DNA from: Thermoplasmata archaeon | Lineage (GTDB): Archaea > Thermoplasmatota > Thermoplasmata > Thermoplasmatales > GCA-001856825 | Direction of reading: 5' to 3' | NCBI GenBank assembly: GCA_021797855.1 | Contig: JAJZYX010000001.1 | Span: 1-64,000 of the forward strand | DNA: 64,000 bases | Shown: positions 1 through 8,354 of the stretch, one piece after another | Layout: the number at the start of each line of letters is the position of its first letter | Position numbering within the stretch: position 1 is the stretch's first letter | Translations under genes and position numbers: made by a program | The notes under the pieces: generated by a model | Told to the model about the DNA's origin: nothing | What the model saw: the letters and a program-made list of their open reading frames with translations, nothing else | The model's database searches: none

Positions 1-951
1 GACGAAGCTCCGCTCTACGGATATGAGGACAATTTCACTGTACTTCACGTGATAAACAATCACCTTAAGGAAATGTTTTCACCTGACCTTGAACCAGAGA
101 AATTCAACGAAAAGGCGAGGAAGATTAGGGGACACAACATGGCAAAAGGTGCGGTGGAAATGTTGCTGTGGGACATAAATGCAAAGAGGGAAGGAAAACC
201 TCTCCACGAATTCCTCAAGGGGAGCAGAGGGTACGCTGATGTTGGCATATCAATTGGGATGTCAACCGTCTCGGATGAACTGAAAACAATCTCCACCTCC
301 CTGAAGCAGGGCTTCAAGAGGATCAAGGTAAAGATAGACAGAAATTACAATGTCCAGCTCATAAAAGCCATAAGGGAAAAATTCGGGGACATTCCCCTCA
401 GCGTTGACGCAAATCAGGGTTTTACCAGAAGGGACTTGAAGATTCTCAAGAAGCTGGATGAGTTCAACCTTCTCTACATAGAACAGCCCCTCCCGTTGGA
501 GGACATAAACGGGCATTCTATGCTAAAGAAGGAGCTTAAGACCCCCATATGCCTGGACGAAAGCATTGAATCCGTGGAATCGGCTGCAAATGCAATAGAG
601 AGAGGGGCAGTGGACGTCATCAATATAAAGCCAGGTAGGGTAGGGGGATTCCAGAATTCCTTAGAAATTATGGAGAAGGCAAGGGAAAACGGTGTGAGCA
701 TATGGATTGGAGGAATGCTGGAAACAGGCATAGGAAGATCGTACAACATTTCCTTAGCTTCCCAGAAGCTTGTGAATATGCCCGGAGACACCTCGCCAAA
801 CAGCAGATACTTCAGGAGGGATATCACAAAAGAGGTTTTCGAGATGAAGAATGGCCGTATAACACCTTTCGATGGACCTGGCATTGGTGTCTCACTGGAC
901 TATGAGTTCCTCAGCAGCGTTCAGCTGGAGGGAGGTAGATTGCTTGATTGA
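1..951 (+). CDS. Enolase-superfamily N-acylamino acid racemase / o-succinylbenzoate synthase-like, 5' end cut by window
   Basis: Open from base 1 in this frame, so the true start lies outside the window. The visible part has the full C-terminal barrel of the MenC/NSAR branch of the enolase superfamily: a KVK acid-base lysine motif, metal ligands in VDANQGF, IEQPL and LDESIE, the second catalytic lysine in NIKPGRVGG, and GGMLETGIGR. Family members make o-succinylbenzoate for menaquinone or racemise N-acyl (N-succinyl) amino acids; the two activities cannot be told apart by eye. The next gene is an M20 deacylase whose start lies inside the end of this one, which favours amino acid racemisation followed by deacylation. 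No other menaquinone genes are visible, although thermoplasmata do make menaquinone, so OSBS remains possible. Confidence 0.85.
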   Translation, partial: DEAPLYGYEDNFTVLHVINNHLKEMFSPDLEPEKFNEKARKIRGHNMAKGAVEMLLWDINAKREGKPLHEFLKGSRGYADVGISIGMSTVSDELKTISTSLKQGFKRIKVKIDRNYNVQLIKAIREKFGDIPLSVDANQGFTRRDLKILKKLDEFNLLYIEQPLPLEDINGHSMLKKELKTPICLDESIESVESAANAIERGAVDVINIKPGRVGGFQNSLEIMEKARENGVSIWIGGMLETGIGRSYNISLASQKLVNMPGDTSPNSRYFRRDITKEVFEMKNGRITPFDGPGIGVSLDYEFLSSVQLEGGRLLD

Positions 952-2047
952 CCTCTCTGAGGTGGAAAAGATCTACCCCCTCATGGTTGAATACAGAAGA
1001 CACATTCATGAGAATCCAGAGATTGGGATGGAGACTGTGGAGACAAAGAATTATGTGAAGAAGCTTGCAACCGATCTTGGGTTCGAGACGAGGGAAGTTG
1101 GGAACGGACTCATAGTCGATTCTGGGAAGTCTCCAAAGGTGGCACTGAGGGCAGACATGGACTCTCTTCCAATAGAGGAAGAGACTGGACTTGCATTCTC
1201 TTCCAAAGTAAAAGGCAGGATGCATGCCTGCGGACACGATCTCCATACCTCCGTTCTCATGGGGGCGATGATTTACTCCAAGAGGATGAATCTAAGGCCA
1301 GTGAGATTCATATTTCAGCCCGGCGAGGAGCTTGGACTTGGGGCCGCTGCGATGATCGAGGGGGGAGCACTGGATGGGATTTCCCACATATTCGGGTTGC
1401 ACTCATGGCCGTCGCTGAACGTGGGAGAATATTCGATATGCAGGGGTAAGGCCATGGCCGCGGTGGACAGTTTCGAGATGAAGGTAAAGGGGGCTGGAGG
1501 GCATGGGGCATATCCTCATCTTGCGTACGACACCATTCTTGAGTCTGCAAGAATTATCCAGTACATCCTGACAATCCCCGCCAGGAAAATAGACCCTCAG
1601 AATTCGTCCGTGCTAAGCGTTGGTTACGTTAACGGAGGGAAAGCAAAGAACATTATTCCTGCGGAAGTTGACATCGGGGGGACGGTGAGAACCTATACAA
1701 GCGAGGACTCGGAGACGATAGAGCGGGAGCTCCTGAAACTCAGGGGGGAACACGTTGAAGTGCTGTACCACAGGGAGTTGCCTCCTTTGGTAAACGATGA
1801 AAGGTTCGCCGACATGGTTGATTCGATCGCCTCCAAATTTATGAAAAAGGTACAAGCCAAACCCACAATGGGAGGGGAGGATTTTGCATTCTATTCTATG
1901 AAAACGACAGGCGCATTTGCCTTCCTCGGTACGGGGAAAATCAAGGGGAAGGAGGTGTCGAAGCATTCAAGCGTTTTTGATGTAAACGAAGAGTCGCTGA
2001 AGTATGGTCTCATGCTCCACCTGTCTGCTCTGGAAGCTCTGATGTAG
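944..2047 (+). CDS. M20-family metal-dependent amidohydrolase (aminoacylase/hippurate hydrolase-like)
   Basis: 367 residues if started at TTG 944, seven bases after GGAGGT (931-936); the longer open frame upstream overlaps the racemase and has no family similarity. Motifs of the M20D subfamily are present: RRHIHENPEIG near the N-terminus, LRADMDSLPI, MHACGHDLHTS (metal Asp/His), FQPGEELGLGA with the catalytic/metal glutamates, the dimerisation-domain GGHGAYPH, and a C-terminal GGEDFAFY. These enzymes hydrolyse N-acyl amino acids. The start overlaps the stop of the upstream racemase by 8 bases, implying translational coupling and a shared pathway, probably salvage of N-acylated or D-amino acids. 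The exact acyl group is not readable. Confidence 0.9.
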   Translation: MIDLSEVEKIYPLMVEYRRHIHENPEIGMETVETKNYVKKLATDLGFETREVGNGLIVDSGKSPKVALRADMDSLPIEEETGLAFSSKVKGRMHACGHDLHTSVLMGAMIYSKRMNLRPVRFIFQPGEELGLGAAAMIEGGALDGISHIFGLHSWPSLNVGEYSICRGKAMAAVDSFEMKVKGAGGHGAYPHLAYDTILESARIIQYILTIPARKIDPQNSSVLSVGYVNGGKAKNIIPAEVDIGGTVRTYTSEDSETIERELLKLRGEHVEVLYHRELPPLVNDERFADMVDSIASKFMKKVQAKPTMGGEDFAFYSMKTTGAFAFLGTGKIKGKEVSKHSSVFDVNEESLKYGLMLHLSALEALM

Positions 2048-2071
2048 TCTAAAAAACAAGTTTTATTATAT

Positions 2072-2461
2072 ATGCCGTTATTATCAATCGTGGTCGATCC
2101 CGCATCGAATTATTTTTCCTGTAGTGATAAAGAGAGAGCTATTTTCGAGGCCGGAGTTAAACTCGGTTCAATCTATCACCAGTACACCGGAATTCCAATA
2201 AACGACAGTAACGTAGATTTCCTTGAAAGGGCAATCGAGAAGGCAGTTTCTGCCCAACCTTTCGTTAGTTCGGTCAAGGTCAGCATTGACAGGAGGAAGG
2301 TTGGCAGATCCAAGCCAGCATACAGGTACAAGACGCTCCTCGGGGATATGATGGACGTCAAGCTGCGCATAAAGTATGGCAAGGCCATCGTGGAGGGGAG
2401 GATGGCTTGGGTCCAAACCATGAAATACCCACTGATGAGATTCAAGGTGCTGAAGGAATGA
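2072..2461 (+). CDS. mptD: Archaeal dihydroneopterin aldolase-like protein (MptD family)
   Basis: 129 residues. The segment EAGVKLGSIYHQYTGIPI and the C-terminal RMAWVQTMKYPLMRF match the small archaeal family formerly DUF381, whose Methanocaldococcus member MptD is a hexameric 7,8-dihydroneopterin aldolase in pterin (methanopterin/folate-like) cofactor synthesis. A TATA-like AT-rich stretch (TTTTATTATAT) directly precedes the ATG. Its stop overlaps the ATG of the following NTPase gene (ATGA). Family assignment is from recalled motif resemblance; catalytic activity is inferred. Confidence 0.72.
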   Translation: MPLLSIVVDPASNYFSCSDKERAIFEAGVKLGSIYHQYTGIPINDSNVDFLERAIEKAVSAQPFVSSVKVSIDRRKVGRSKPAYRYKTLLGDMMDVKLRIKYGKAIVEGRMAWVQTMKYPLMRFKVLKE

Positions 2462-2997
2462 AAGTAAAGATATCCCTTGCAGGATTACCCGGAGTGGGTA
2501 AAACCCAGACGCTCCTCAAGACGATTGACATTCTGGAAAAGGAAGGGAATGTGGTAGGGGGGATACTGACTGAGAAAGTCATGGACGGGAAGGAAGCTGT
2601 GGGTCTCAAGGTGACGGACTGGCACAGGAAGAACTCGATAATATTCGCACACAAGAGCATAAATTCAAGAATCAGGATTGGGAAGTTCGGAGTTGATTTG
2701 AAGGCGTTCGACCAGGTCGCGATACCAGCGATAGAATGGTCAAGGGAGAATGCTGACGTCATAGTCATAGATGAAGTCGGCAAGATAGAGCAGGAGAGCA
2801 AGGCATATACCGAGGTTGTGAAAGAGGTCCTGGACCTGGACAAGATGATGATCCTTACGCTCCATAAGAAGGGGAGGAATCCCCTGCTACAGGAGATAAA
2901 GAAGAGGGACGATGTCAGGAGCCTTGAAGTTACGCAGATTAACAGGACTCTTCTCCCATACAAGATAGCACAACTCCTAAAGGGAGAGGAAGCTTGA
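2458..2997 (+). CDS. THEP1-type nucleoside-triphosphatase
   Basis: 179 residues from ATG 2458, which shares ATGA with the stop of the preceding gene; an in-frame start at 2407 would run back into that gene and is rejected. Walker A is GLPGVGKT (residues 9-16) and Walker B is VIVIDEVGKIE, the arrangement of the THEP1 family (COG1618), P-loop NTPases related to nucleotide kinases. They hydrolyse ATP, GTP and other NTPs slowly; the biological role is unknown. The gene ends by overlapping the TTG start of trm1 (TTGA), so it is probably cotranscribed with pterin and tRNA-modification genes. Confidence 0.88.
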   Translation: MKVKISLAGLPGVGKTQTLLKTIDILEKEGNVVGGILTEKVMDGKEAVGLKVTDWHRKNSIIFAHKSINSRIRIGKFGVDLKAFDQVAIPAIEWSRENADVIVIDEVGKIEQESKAYTEVVKEVLDLDKMMILTLHKKGRNPLLQEIKKRDDVRSLEVTQINRTLLPYKIAQLLKGEEA

Positions 2998-3992
2998 AGA
3001 TAAGGGAAGGTTCAGTTGAAATAGAGGCTCTGTCGACATATGAGAAGGGTCCGGGGAAGATCTCCTCCGGGTTTTACAACAGGACGATGCAGACTTCAAG
3101 GGACCTGACGGTCTCCTTGCTCAATGCAATGAAACCAGGACTGGCTCTAGATTCTATGGCAGGTACGGGAATAAGGGGGCTCAGGATCGCAAAGGAGACT
3201 CGATGGAAGGTTGTGCTAAACGACATTTCGAAGAAGAATGTGAGGATGCAGGAGGAGAATGCGAAGGCAAACTCGGTTGATGTGGAAATCATGAATGATG
3301 ATTACTTCTGCGCAGTTTCTTCTAGGAAATGGGATTACATAGACGTAGACCCCTTTGGTTCCCCCTCTGGTCTTGTGGATGCCGCCATAATGAACCTGAA
3401 AAACAACGGCATAATTGGAGTGACGATGACAGATACAGCGAACCTCGAGGGTAGGTCCATAAACAAGGGACGCAGGATATACGGATCTGCCTCAGTCCAA
3501 GGGGTCTATTCAAAGGAGATATCCACGAGGATATTCACAAAATTCCTGATAGAAAGGGGGGCCGCCCTCGACCGGGGTGGAAGGCCTCTAATGGCACTAA
3601 GGGACGGTCATTTCATAAGGGTATTCGTGAGCTTCAGGAAGGGGAGCGGAGCGGCTGAAGCCGCACTCAATGATTTGAAGACTGTCGACGTAGCTGGCAA
3701 GAAAGTAGGACCACTCTACTTAGGTAGACTATACGACCCCGAACTTCTGAAGAGGATGGAATCATTCCCTTTTTCCGATGAAACGAAGAGAATATTCAGC
3801 AACTTCAGAAATGAGGACCTAATGTTCCTGTTCTTCATGAATTCCAAAAATGGAATGGAAGTCAAGAAGATGAAAATTGTTGAGGAGCTGCAGAAAAGGG
3901 GGCATAGTGCGGGAGGGACGAATTTCCATCCCAAGGGAATAAAATCCAATATAGACGAAGAAGGCTATAGAAACATTCTGAATTCTCTATAA
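2994..3992 (+). CDS. trm1: tRNA (guanine26-N2)-dimethyltransferase Trm1
   Basis: 332 residues, TTG start at 2994 overlapping the upstream stop. The N-terminus has the Trm1 signature FYNRTMQTSRDLT, followed by the SAM-binding motif LDSMAGTGIRGLR and the catalytic-loop DVDPFGSPSGL, then a short C-terminal domain with NFHPKGIKSN. Trm1 makes N2,N2-dimethylguanosine at position 26 of tRNA. Length is usual for archaea. Position 26 is G in the elongator tRNA-Met at 20442-20541, a plausible substrate. Confidence 0.93.
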   Translation: MKIREGSVEIEALSTYEKGPGKISSGFYNRTMQTSRDLTVSLLNAMKPGLALDSMAGTGIRGLRIAKETRWKVVLNDISKKNVRMQEENAKANSVDVEIMNDDYFCAVSSRKWDYIDVDPFGSPSGLVDAAIMNLKNNGIIGVTMTDTANLEGRSINKGRRIYGSASVQGVYSKEISTRIFTKFLIERGAALDRGGRPLMALRDGHFIRVFVSFRKGSGAAEAALNDLKTVDVAGKKVGPLYLGRLYDPELLKRMESFPFSDETKRIFSNFRNEDLMFLFFMNSKNGMEVKKMKIVEELQKRGHSAGGTNFHPKGIKSNIDEEGYRNILNSL

Positions 3993-3997
3993 AAAAG

Positions 3998-4010
3998 CTA
4001 TATTTAAAAG
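3998..4010 (+). promoter_or_regulatory. TATA-like promoter for the ether-lipid operon
   Basis: AT-rich CTATATTTAAAAG lies about 35-45 bases before ATG 4045 in the 52-base gap after trm1, the right place for an archaeal TATA box giving a short or absent leader. Inferred from position and composition. Confidence 0.5.
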
Positions 4011-4044
4011 AACTTATTTAATAGATGCACCTTCGGTTGTAGGC

Positions 4045-4863
4045 ATGAAGGGATATCTCGCCTTGATGAGACCTGTCAATGCAGTGATGGCATCATTTGG
4101 GACAGTAATAGGAGGCGTGATTGCAATCGAGAACATCAGGGGGTTGCTTTATCCCAGGTTGTACCTCGCCATGTCCGTTGTCTTCCTGGTCCTCTTAGGA
4201 GGAAATATACTCAACGATTATTTTGACGCAGACATAGACAAGATAAATCACCCGAACAGACCGATCCCTTCTGGGCAGGTTTCAAGGAGGTCGGCGAAGT
4301 ATCTTGCGATCGTCCTCTTTGCAGTTGGACTGGTAATCTCTATATTCACTCTCAATATTTTGCAGTTTCTTATTGCAGCTGTGGCAATATTCCTTCTGGT
4401 CACATATGAATGGAAAACCAAGGCCAGTGGACTCGTCGGAAATGTAATAATATCATTTCTTGTCGGGCTGATATTTGTCTACGGGAGTCTTTCAGTCCGG
4501 CTTACCGATGTTGTCGTGATATTCTCCGTTATGGCGTTCCTTGCCAACCTGGCAAGGGAAATTGTGAAGGACGTTGAGGATGTCAGTGGTGACGTAAACA
4601 GAACAACCCTTCCTAAGAGGATAGGGAAGGGGCTGAGCCTCATTGCCGCATCTGTTTTGATCATTCTTGCTGTCTCCCTTACCCCTATACCATACCTCTT
4701 CTTCAGATGGAATGGCTTCTACGCCCTGGTTGTTGCCCTTTCTGACGTGATCTTCCTAGTATCAGTATTCTACTTCTTCAACGACCAGACGAAGGGGCAG
4801 AATCTTATTAAGGTCGGAATGATCCTGGGCCTTGTAGCTTTCCTGGTTGGTAGCGCAATATGA
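4045..4863 (+). CDS. ubiA: UbiA-family prenyltransferase, digeranylgeranylglyceryl phosphate synthase
   Basis: 272 residues with about eight membrane segments. The two Asp-rich motifs of UbiA enzymes are present: NDYFDADIDKINHPNRPI near residue 54 and REIVKDVEDVSGD near residue 172. In archaea this enzyme adds the second geranylgeranyl chain to geranylgeranylglyceryl phosphate. The next gene, overlapping by ATGA, encodes the enzyme for the first chain addition, which makes this assignment much more likely than a quinone or heme prenyltransferase. Confidence 0.9.
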   Translation: MKGYLALMRPVNAVMASFGTVIGGVIAIENIRGLLYPRLYLAMSVVFLVLLGGNILNDYFDADIDKINHPNRPIPSGQVSRRSAKYLAIVLFAVGLVISIFTLNILQFLIAAVAIFLLVTYEWKTKASGLVGNVIISFLVGLIFVYGSLSVRLTDVVVIFSVMAFLANLAREIVKDVEDVSGDVNRTTLPKRIGKGLSLIAASVLIILAVSLTPIPYLFFRWNGFYALVVALSDVIFLVSVFYFFNDQTKGQNLIKVGMILGLVAFLVGSAI

Positions 4864-5576
4864 TTCTAGAAAACATCAAGTACGGTAGGATAAGGCATCT
4901 CACCCTCCTGGACCCAGAGAAGAGCGGGCCGGATAGGATAGAGGGCTTAATCGAGTTCATAGAGAGATCCGGGAGCGACGCTATTATGGTGGGAGGATCG
5001 ACCAACACTGGTTCGAAGCTGGTTGATGACGTTGTTGTTTCAATAAAGAGATTGACGAAGAAACCGGTGATACTCTTCCCCTCGAGTCCAGAGGCTCTCT
5101 CCGCACATGCGGATGCGATCTTCTTCCTTAGTCTCCTGAATTCTGAATCTTTGAATTACGTCGTAGGTTACCAGGTCCAATCTGCAAGGCTCCTGAAAAG
5201 GAGCATGATGGAAATCATATCCGTAGCATATCTCGTATTCGAGCCCGGAATGACTGTAGGGAGGGTTGGCAAGGCAAAACTTATCGGGAGGGATGATGTA
5301 TCAAAAGCACTGGACTACGCCTCGGCAGCGGAACTTATGGGGTTCCAGGCAATATATCTTGAAGCGGGCTCCGGCGCGCCGAAGAGCATTGATCCTGACC
5401 TCGTTAAAGCGGTTTGCGACGACGTCACTATCCCTGTGATTGTTGGAGGGGGGATAAGGGAGCCGTACACCGCAAAAAAGATGCTGTTTGCAGGTGCGGC
5501 TGCGGTTGTCACTGGAACCATAGCAGAGAGCGACCCCTCCGCCCTGGGGAAAATTGTTAGCGCAATAAAGAGCTAG
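4860..5576 (+). CDS. Geranylgeranylglyceryl phosphate synthase
   Basis: 238-residue (beta/alpha)8-barrel protein of the PcrB/GGGPS family. Recognisable pieces are LTLLDPEKSG, DAIMVGGSTN, the phosphate-binding VGGGIREPYTA and the substrate-loop YLEAGSGAP. It joins sn-glycerol-1-phosphate to geranylgeranyl diphosphate, the committed step of archaeal ether lipid synthesis. It starts at ATG 4860 overlapping the stop of the DGGGP synthase gene. It ends convergently with the TPR gene; the bases CTAG at 5573-5576 contain both stop codons. Confidence 0.93.
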   Translation: MILENIKYGRIRHLTLLDPEKSGPDRIEGLIEFIERSGSDAIMVGGSTNTGSKLVDDVVVSIKRLTKKPVILFPSSPEALSAHADAIFFLSLLNSESLNYVVGYQVQSARLLKRSMMEIISVAYLVFEPGMTVGRVGKAKLIGRDDVSKALDYASAAELMGFQAIYLEAGSGAPKSIDPDLVKAVCDDVTIPVIVGGGIREPYTAKKMLFAGAAAVVTGTIAESDPSALGKIVSAIKS

Positions 5577-6190
5577 GATTCAGATTCTATCTTTTGCAGG
5601 TTCAGTTTTGCCTTGTTGTTTGACGGATCAAGGGAGAGCGCTTTCTCAAGATCAGCCACCGCTGTGGCGTTATCCCCCTTTGACATGTAAGCCAGCCCTC
5701 TGTTGACATAGTAGTCAGCGTTCTGAGGATTGAGTCTTATGGATTGATCGTAATTCTTTATCGCCTCATCATATTCGTGAAGGTAGAAGTACGCATTGCC
5801 GAGATTTACAAAGCCGTCCAGATAAAGTTCGTCCAGTTCTATGCATTTTTTGAGATACTCCACAGCCTTCCTGTAGTCACCCCTTTCCAGGTAAACACTC
5901 CCTATGTTGAAATACAGGTCCTGGTCATCCTCCTTCTCCTTGACAAGTTGCTCAAAGATCTCCAGTGCCTTGTCGTACTTCCCGGAGTGGAAATAGGTGA
6001 CCGCAAGGTTGAACCTGGTTTCATAATCCGTTCCATCAATCTCTAGAGCCTTTTGGAAGTTCTCTATGGCCTCCCTGTACTTCTTCAGAGTAAGGTACCT
6101 TGATCCCCTCTCGAAGTATATCTCCGCGCTTACTTCCCTCTCAGCCTGCTTGTTTTCGTCCTTATTTTCTTTAGTCACTCTAAAGTCCAT
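5573..6190 (-). CDS. Tetratricopeptide repeat protein
   Basis: About 205 residues. After a charged 25-residue N-terminus there are roughly five consecutive 34-residue TPR units with the usual W/Y-G-A-Y-A-P pattern (for example YREAIENFQKALEID, YDKALEIFEQLVKE, YDEAIKNYDQSIRLNP). No signal peptide or membrane segment, so a cytoplasmic scaffold is likely. I place the start at ATG 6190 because an AT-rich TATA-like stretch lies about 24 bases upstream; an in-frame TTG at 6202 would add four residues. Partner unknown. Confidence 0.85.
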   Translation of the reverse strand: MDFRVTKENKDENKQAEREVSAEIYFERGSRYLTLKKYREAIENFQKALEIDGTDYETRFNLAVTYFHSGKYDKALEIFEQLVKEKEDDQDLYFNIGSVYLERGDYRKAVEYLKKCIELDELYLDGFVNLGNAYFYLHEYDEAIKNYDQSIRLNPQNADYYVNRGLAYMSKGDNATAVADLEKALSLDPSNNKAKLNLQKIESES

Positions 6191-6235
6191 TGCACTGTCC
6201 AATTAAAGAAATAAATAAAATATTTGTCAGGATGC

Positions 6236-7570
6236 TCAGGACATTTCCCTGAGTACCTGTTCAACCTTTTCTGAAAATATGCTTATATCTTCCTCCTGCA
6301 ATATAAGCGGCGGCCTCAGCCTGATTGTCCTCTCGGATGCCTTAAGCACGACAACTCCCTTCGCATAGAGTCTGTCGAAGAACTCGTCCCTGGTTTTTCC
6401 GTCCCTGAAATCTATTGCGTCCATGACCCCTCTGCCCCTCGGGTTGTTAACAATGTTCGGGAATTTGTTGTTCATCTCCTCCAGGAACTCCACTATTATC
6501 TTCCCCATCCTCTCTGCGTTCCGCAGAAGGTCGTATTTCTTCATTATCTCTATAATCTTAGTTGCTCTTACCATGTCCGCCAGATTTCCTCCCCAGGTGG
6601 AGTTTATCCTGCTGGAGACTTTGAAGACATTCTCTTCGACTTCGTCAATCTTGCTTCCTGCCATTATCCCGCAGATCTGAGATTTCTTTCCGAATGCGAG
6701 GATGTCAGGCTCTATTCCAAAGTGTTGATGGGCCCACCATTTACCTGTGACACCCATCCCTGACTGAACCTCGTCCACTATGAATAGTGCATCATTTTCG
6801 TGCACAACCTCAATCGCCCTCTCGAAGAACTCCTTTCGGAAGTGGTTATCCCCGGCCTCTCCCTGTATTGGCTCCATTATGAATGCGGCCACATCATTCT
6901 TGTATTTTCGGAATGCGGCCTGCATTTCCCTTATGCTCTTCTCCTCAAGTTTCTCCACTTCCTCTATGCTCTTCTCCGTCATCGGGAACCTGATCTTCGG
7001 GTTCGTTATCCTGGGCCAGTCGAACTTGGGGAAGTACATAATTTTCCTCGGGTCGTATGTGTTCGTCAGGCTTAGCGTATATCCGCTCCTTCCGTGGAAT
7101 GCCTCCTTCAGATGGATGATCTTGCTCCCCTTTTCCCCCTTCACACCCTCCTCAATGTTCTTCCTTACTTTCCAGTCGAAAGCCGCCTTGAGAGCGTTCT
7201 CCACAGCGAGTGCCCCTCCATCTATGAAGAAGTAGTGCTTCATGTATTCTGGCCCAGTCTCTGAAGCGAAAGTTTCCACAAATTTTGCCATCTCTGGCGT
7301 ATAGATATCGGAATTCGTGACCTTGGTTATCGCAGCCCACTTTAAATCCTCGAGGAATTCCTCGTCAAACATATCCGGGTGGTTCATTCCAACTGCATTT
7401 GAGGCAAAGAAACCAAAGAAATCCAGAAACTCCTTGTTCGTCGTCAGATCATAGAGCTTCATACCCTTGCTCCTCCTGAGGTCGAGAATAAGGGGGAGAC
7501 CATCTGCAAGCATGTGAGATGAAATAACATTCTTGACTTTCTCAGCGTTCAATAACTCTTCATTAATCAT
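6236..7570 (-). CDS. lat: L-lysine 6-aminotransferase (class III, PLP-dependent)
   Basis: 444 residues. The segment FFIDGGALAVENALKAAFDWK, the loop MEPIQGEAGDNHFR, DEVQSGMGVTGKWW, the PLP lysine in FGKKSQICGIMAG (about K296) and RINSTWGGNL closely follow the actinobacterial lysine epsilon-aminotransferase subgroup rather than ornithine or GABA aminotransferases. The reaction moves the epsilon amino group of lysine to 2-oxoglutarate, giving aminoadipate semialdehyde (piperideine carboxylate). A TATA-like ATATATA at 7592-7599 sits about 25 bases before the start. In an archaeon this could serve lysine breakdown; the pathway partner is not in this window. Confidence 0.88.
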   Translation of the reverse strand: MINEELLNAEKVKNVISSHMLADGLPLILDLRRSKGMKLYDLTTNKEFLDFFGFFASNAVGMNHPDMFDEEFLEDLKWAAITKVTNSDIYTPEMAKFVETFASETGPEYMKHYFFIDGGALAVENALKAAFDWKVRKNIEEGVKGEKGSKIIHLKEAFHGRSGYTLSLTNTYDPRKIMYFPKFDWPRITNPKIRFPMTEKSIEEVEKLEEKSIREMQAAFRKYKNDVAAFIMEPIQGEAGDNHFRKEFFERAIEVVHENDALFIVDEVQSGMGVTGKWWAHQHFGIEPDILAFGKKSQICGIMAGSKIDEVEENVFKVSSRINSTWGGNLADMVRATKIIEIMKKYDLLRNAERMGKIIVEFLEEMNNKFPNIVNNPRGRGVMDAIDFRDGKTRDEFFDRLYAKGVVVLKASERTIRLRPPLILQEEDISIFSEKVEQVLREMS

Positions 7571-7590
7571 AGAACAAAATTAAAGGCAAA

Positions 7591-7600
7591 GATATATATT
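7591..7600 (-). promoter_or_regulatory. TATA-like promoter of the lysine aminotransferase gene
   Basis: AATATATATC on the minus strand, centred about 25 bases before ATG 7570, consistent with a leaderless transcript. Inferred. Confidence 0.55.
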
Positions 7601-7642
7601 TTTCTTACTTTTAAAATTATCTATATATATAAATAAAACAAC

Positions 7643-8290
7643 CTATTTAATAATATAATCACAAGGCACAAGTCTCATCTCCTCATTGAGAACTTTTGAA
7701 AGGTTCTTGACCATGATTTGAAGAAATTCCCCTTCATCAACTTCTCTGCCAATTTCCCTGCTGACGGATGTCATTACACCTGGGTCCATGTCGCAGGGAC
7801 TAATCTTGAAAAACTTCGAGAGGTCCGTGTTGAGATTCACCGCTATGCCATGAAGCGTGGAGAATCCTTTGACAGCGAAGCCGATAGAGCATATCTTCCT
7901 TCCGTCCACCCATACCCCTGTCTCCTTGTACAGTCGCCCCTCCCCCTTCAGGCCGTAAAACGACAGGGTCTCTATCAAGGCTGACTGCACCTTCTCTATG
8001 AGGTCCCTTACGTTAATTCCTCTTTCCTTCAGGTTGATGATGAAGTAGAAGACCAGCTGTCCCTTGCCGTGATATGTGAGATTTCCTCCCCTCTCCACCC
8101 TGATTATTGGTACCGAATAATTGGAAAGGCTTGAAGGATCGAAATGAATCCCGCCAGTATAGGTATCGGGATGTTCGGTGGCTATTATTACGTCCCCAAT
8201 CAGTCCATTATTCCTCATTTCGTTCAACTTTCTCTGCATCTGGAGGCATTGATCGTATTCCATCGGAATACACTTCAGGAAGGGGATCAT
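7643..8290 (-). CDS. lipB: LipB-type octanoyl/lipoyl transferase
   Basis: 215 residues from ATG 8290. The longer open frame to 8371 runs into the neighbouring gene and lacks family similarity. Signatures of LipB are present: RVERGGNLTYHGKGQLV (about residues 64-80), GVWVDGRKICSIG with the catalytic-dyad lysine (about K132), and KISPCDMDPG with the acyl-accepting cysteine (about C166). LipB moves octanoyl or lipoyl groups to the lysine of 2-oxoacid dehydrogenase E2 or GcvH proteins. The Cys/Lys dyad separates it from lipoate ligases of the same fold. Its acyl donor in an organism without bacterial fatty acid synthesis is unclear. Confidence 0.85.
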   Translation of the reverse strand: MIPFLKCIPMEYDQCLQMQRKLNEMRNNGLIGDVIIATEHPDTYTGGIHFDPSSLSNYSVPIIRVERGGNLTYHGKGQLVFYFIINLKERGINVRDLIEKVQSALIETLSFYGLKGEGRLYKETGVWVDGRKICSIGFAVKGFSTLHGIAVNLNTDLSKFFKISPCDMDPGVMTSVSREIGREVDEGEFLQIMVKNLSKVLNEEMRLVPCDYIIK

Positions 8291-8354
8291 GATTACATTT
8301 ACATGAAATCTTCGCGGGAATAAATTATTGTTCCTGTGGATTTGGACGGTGGCA

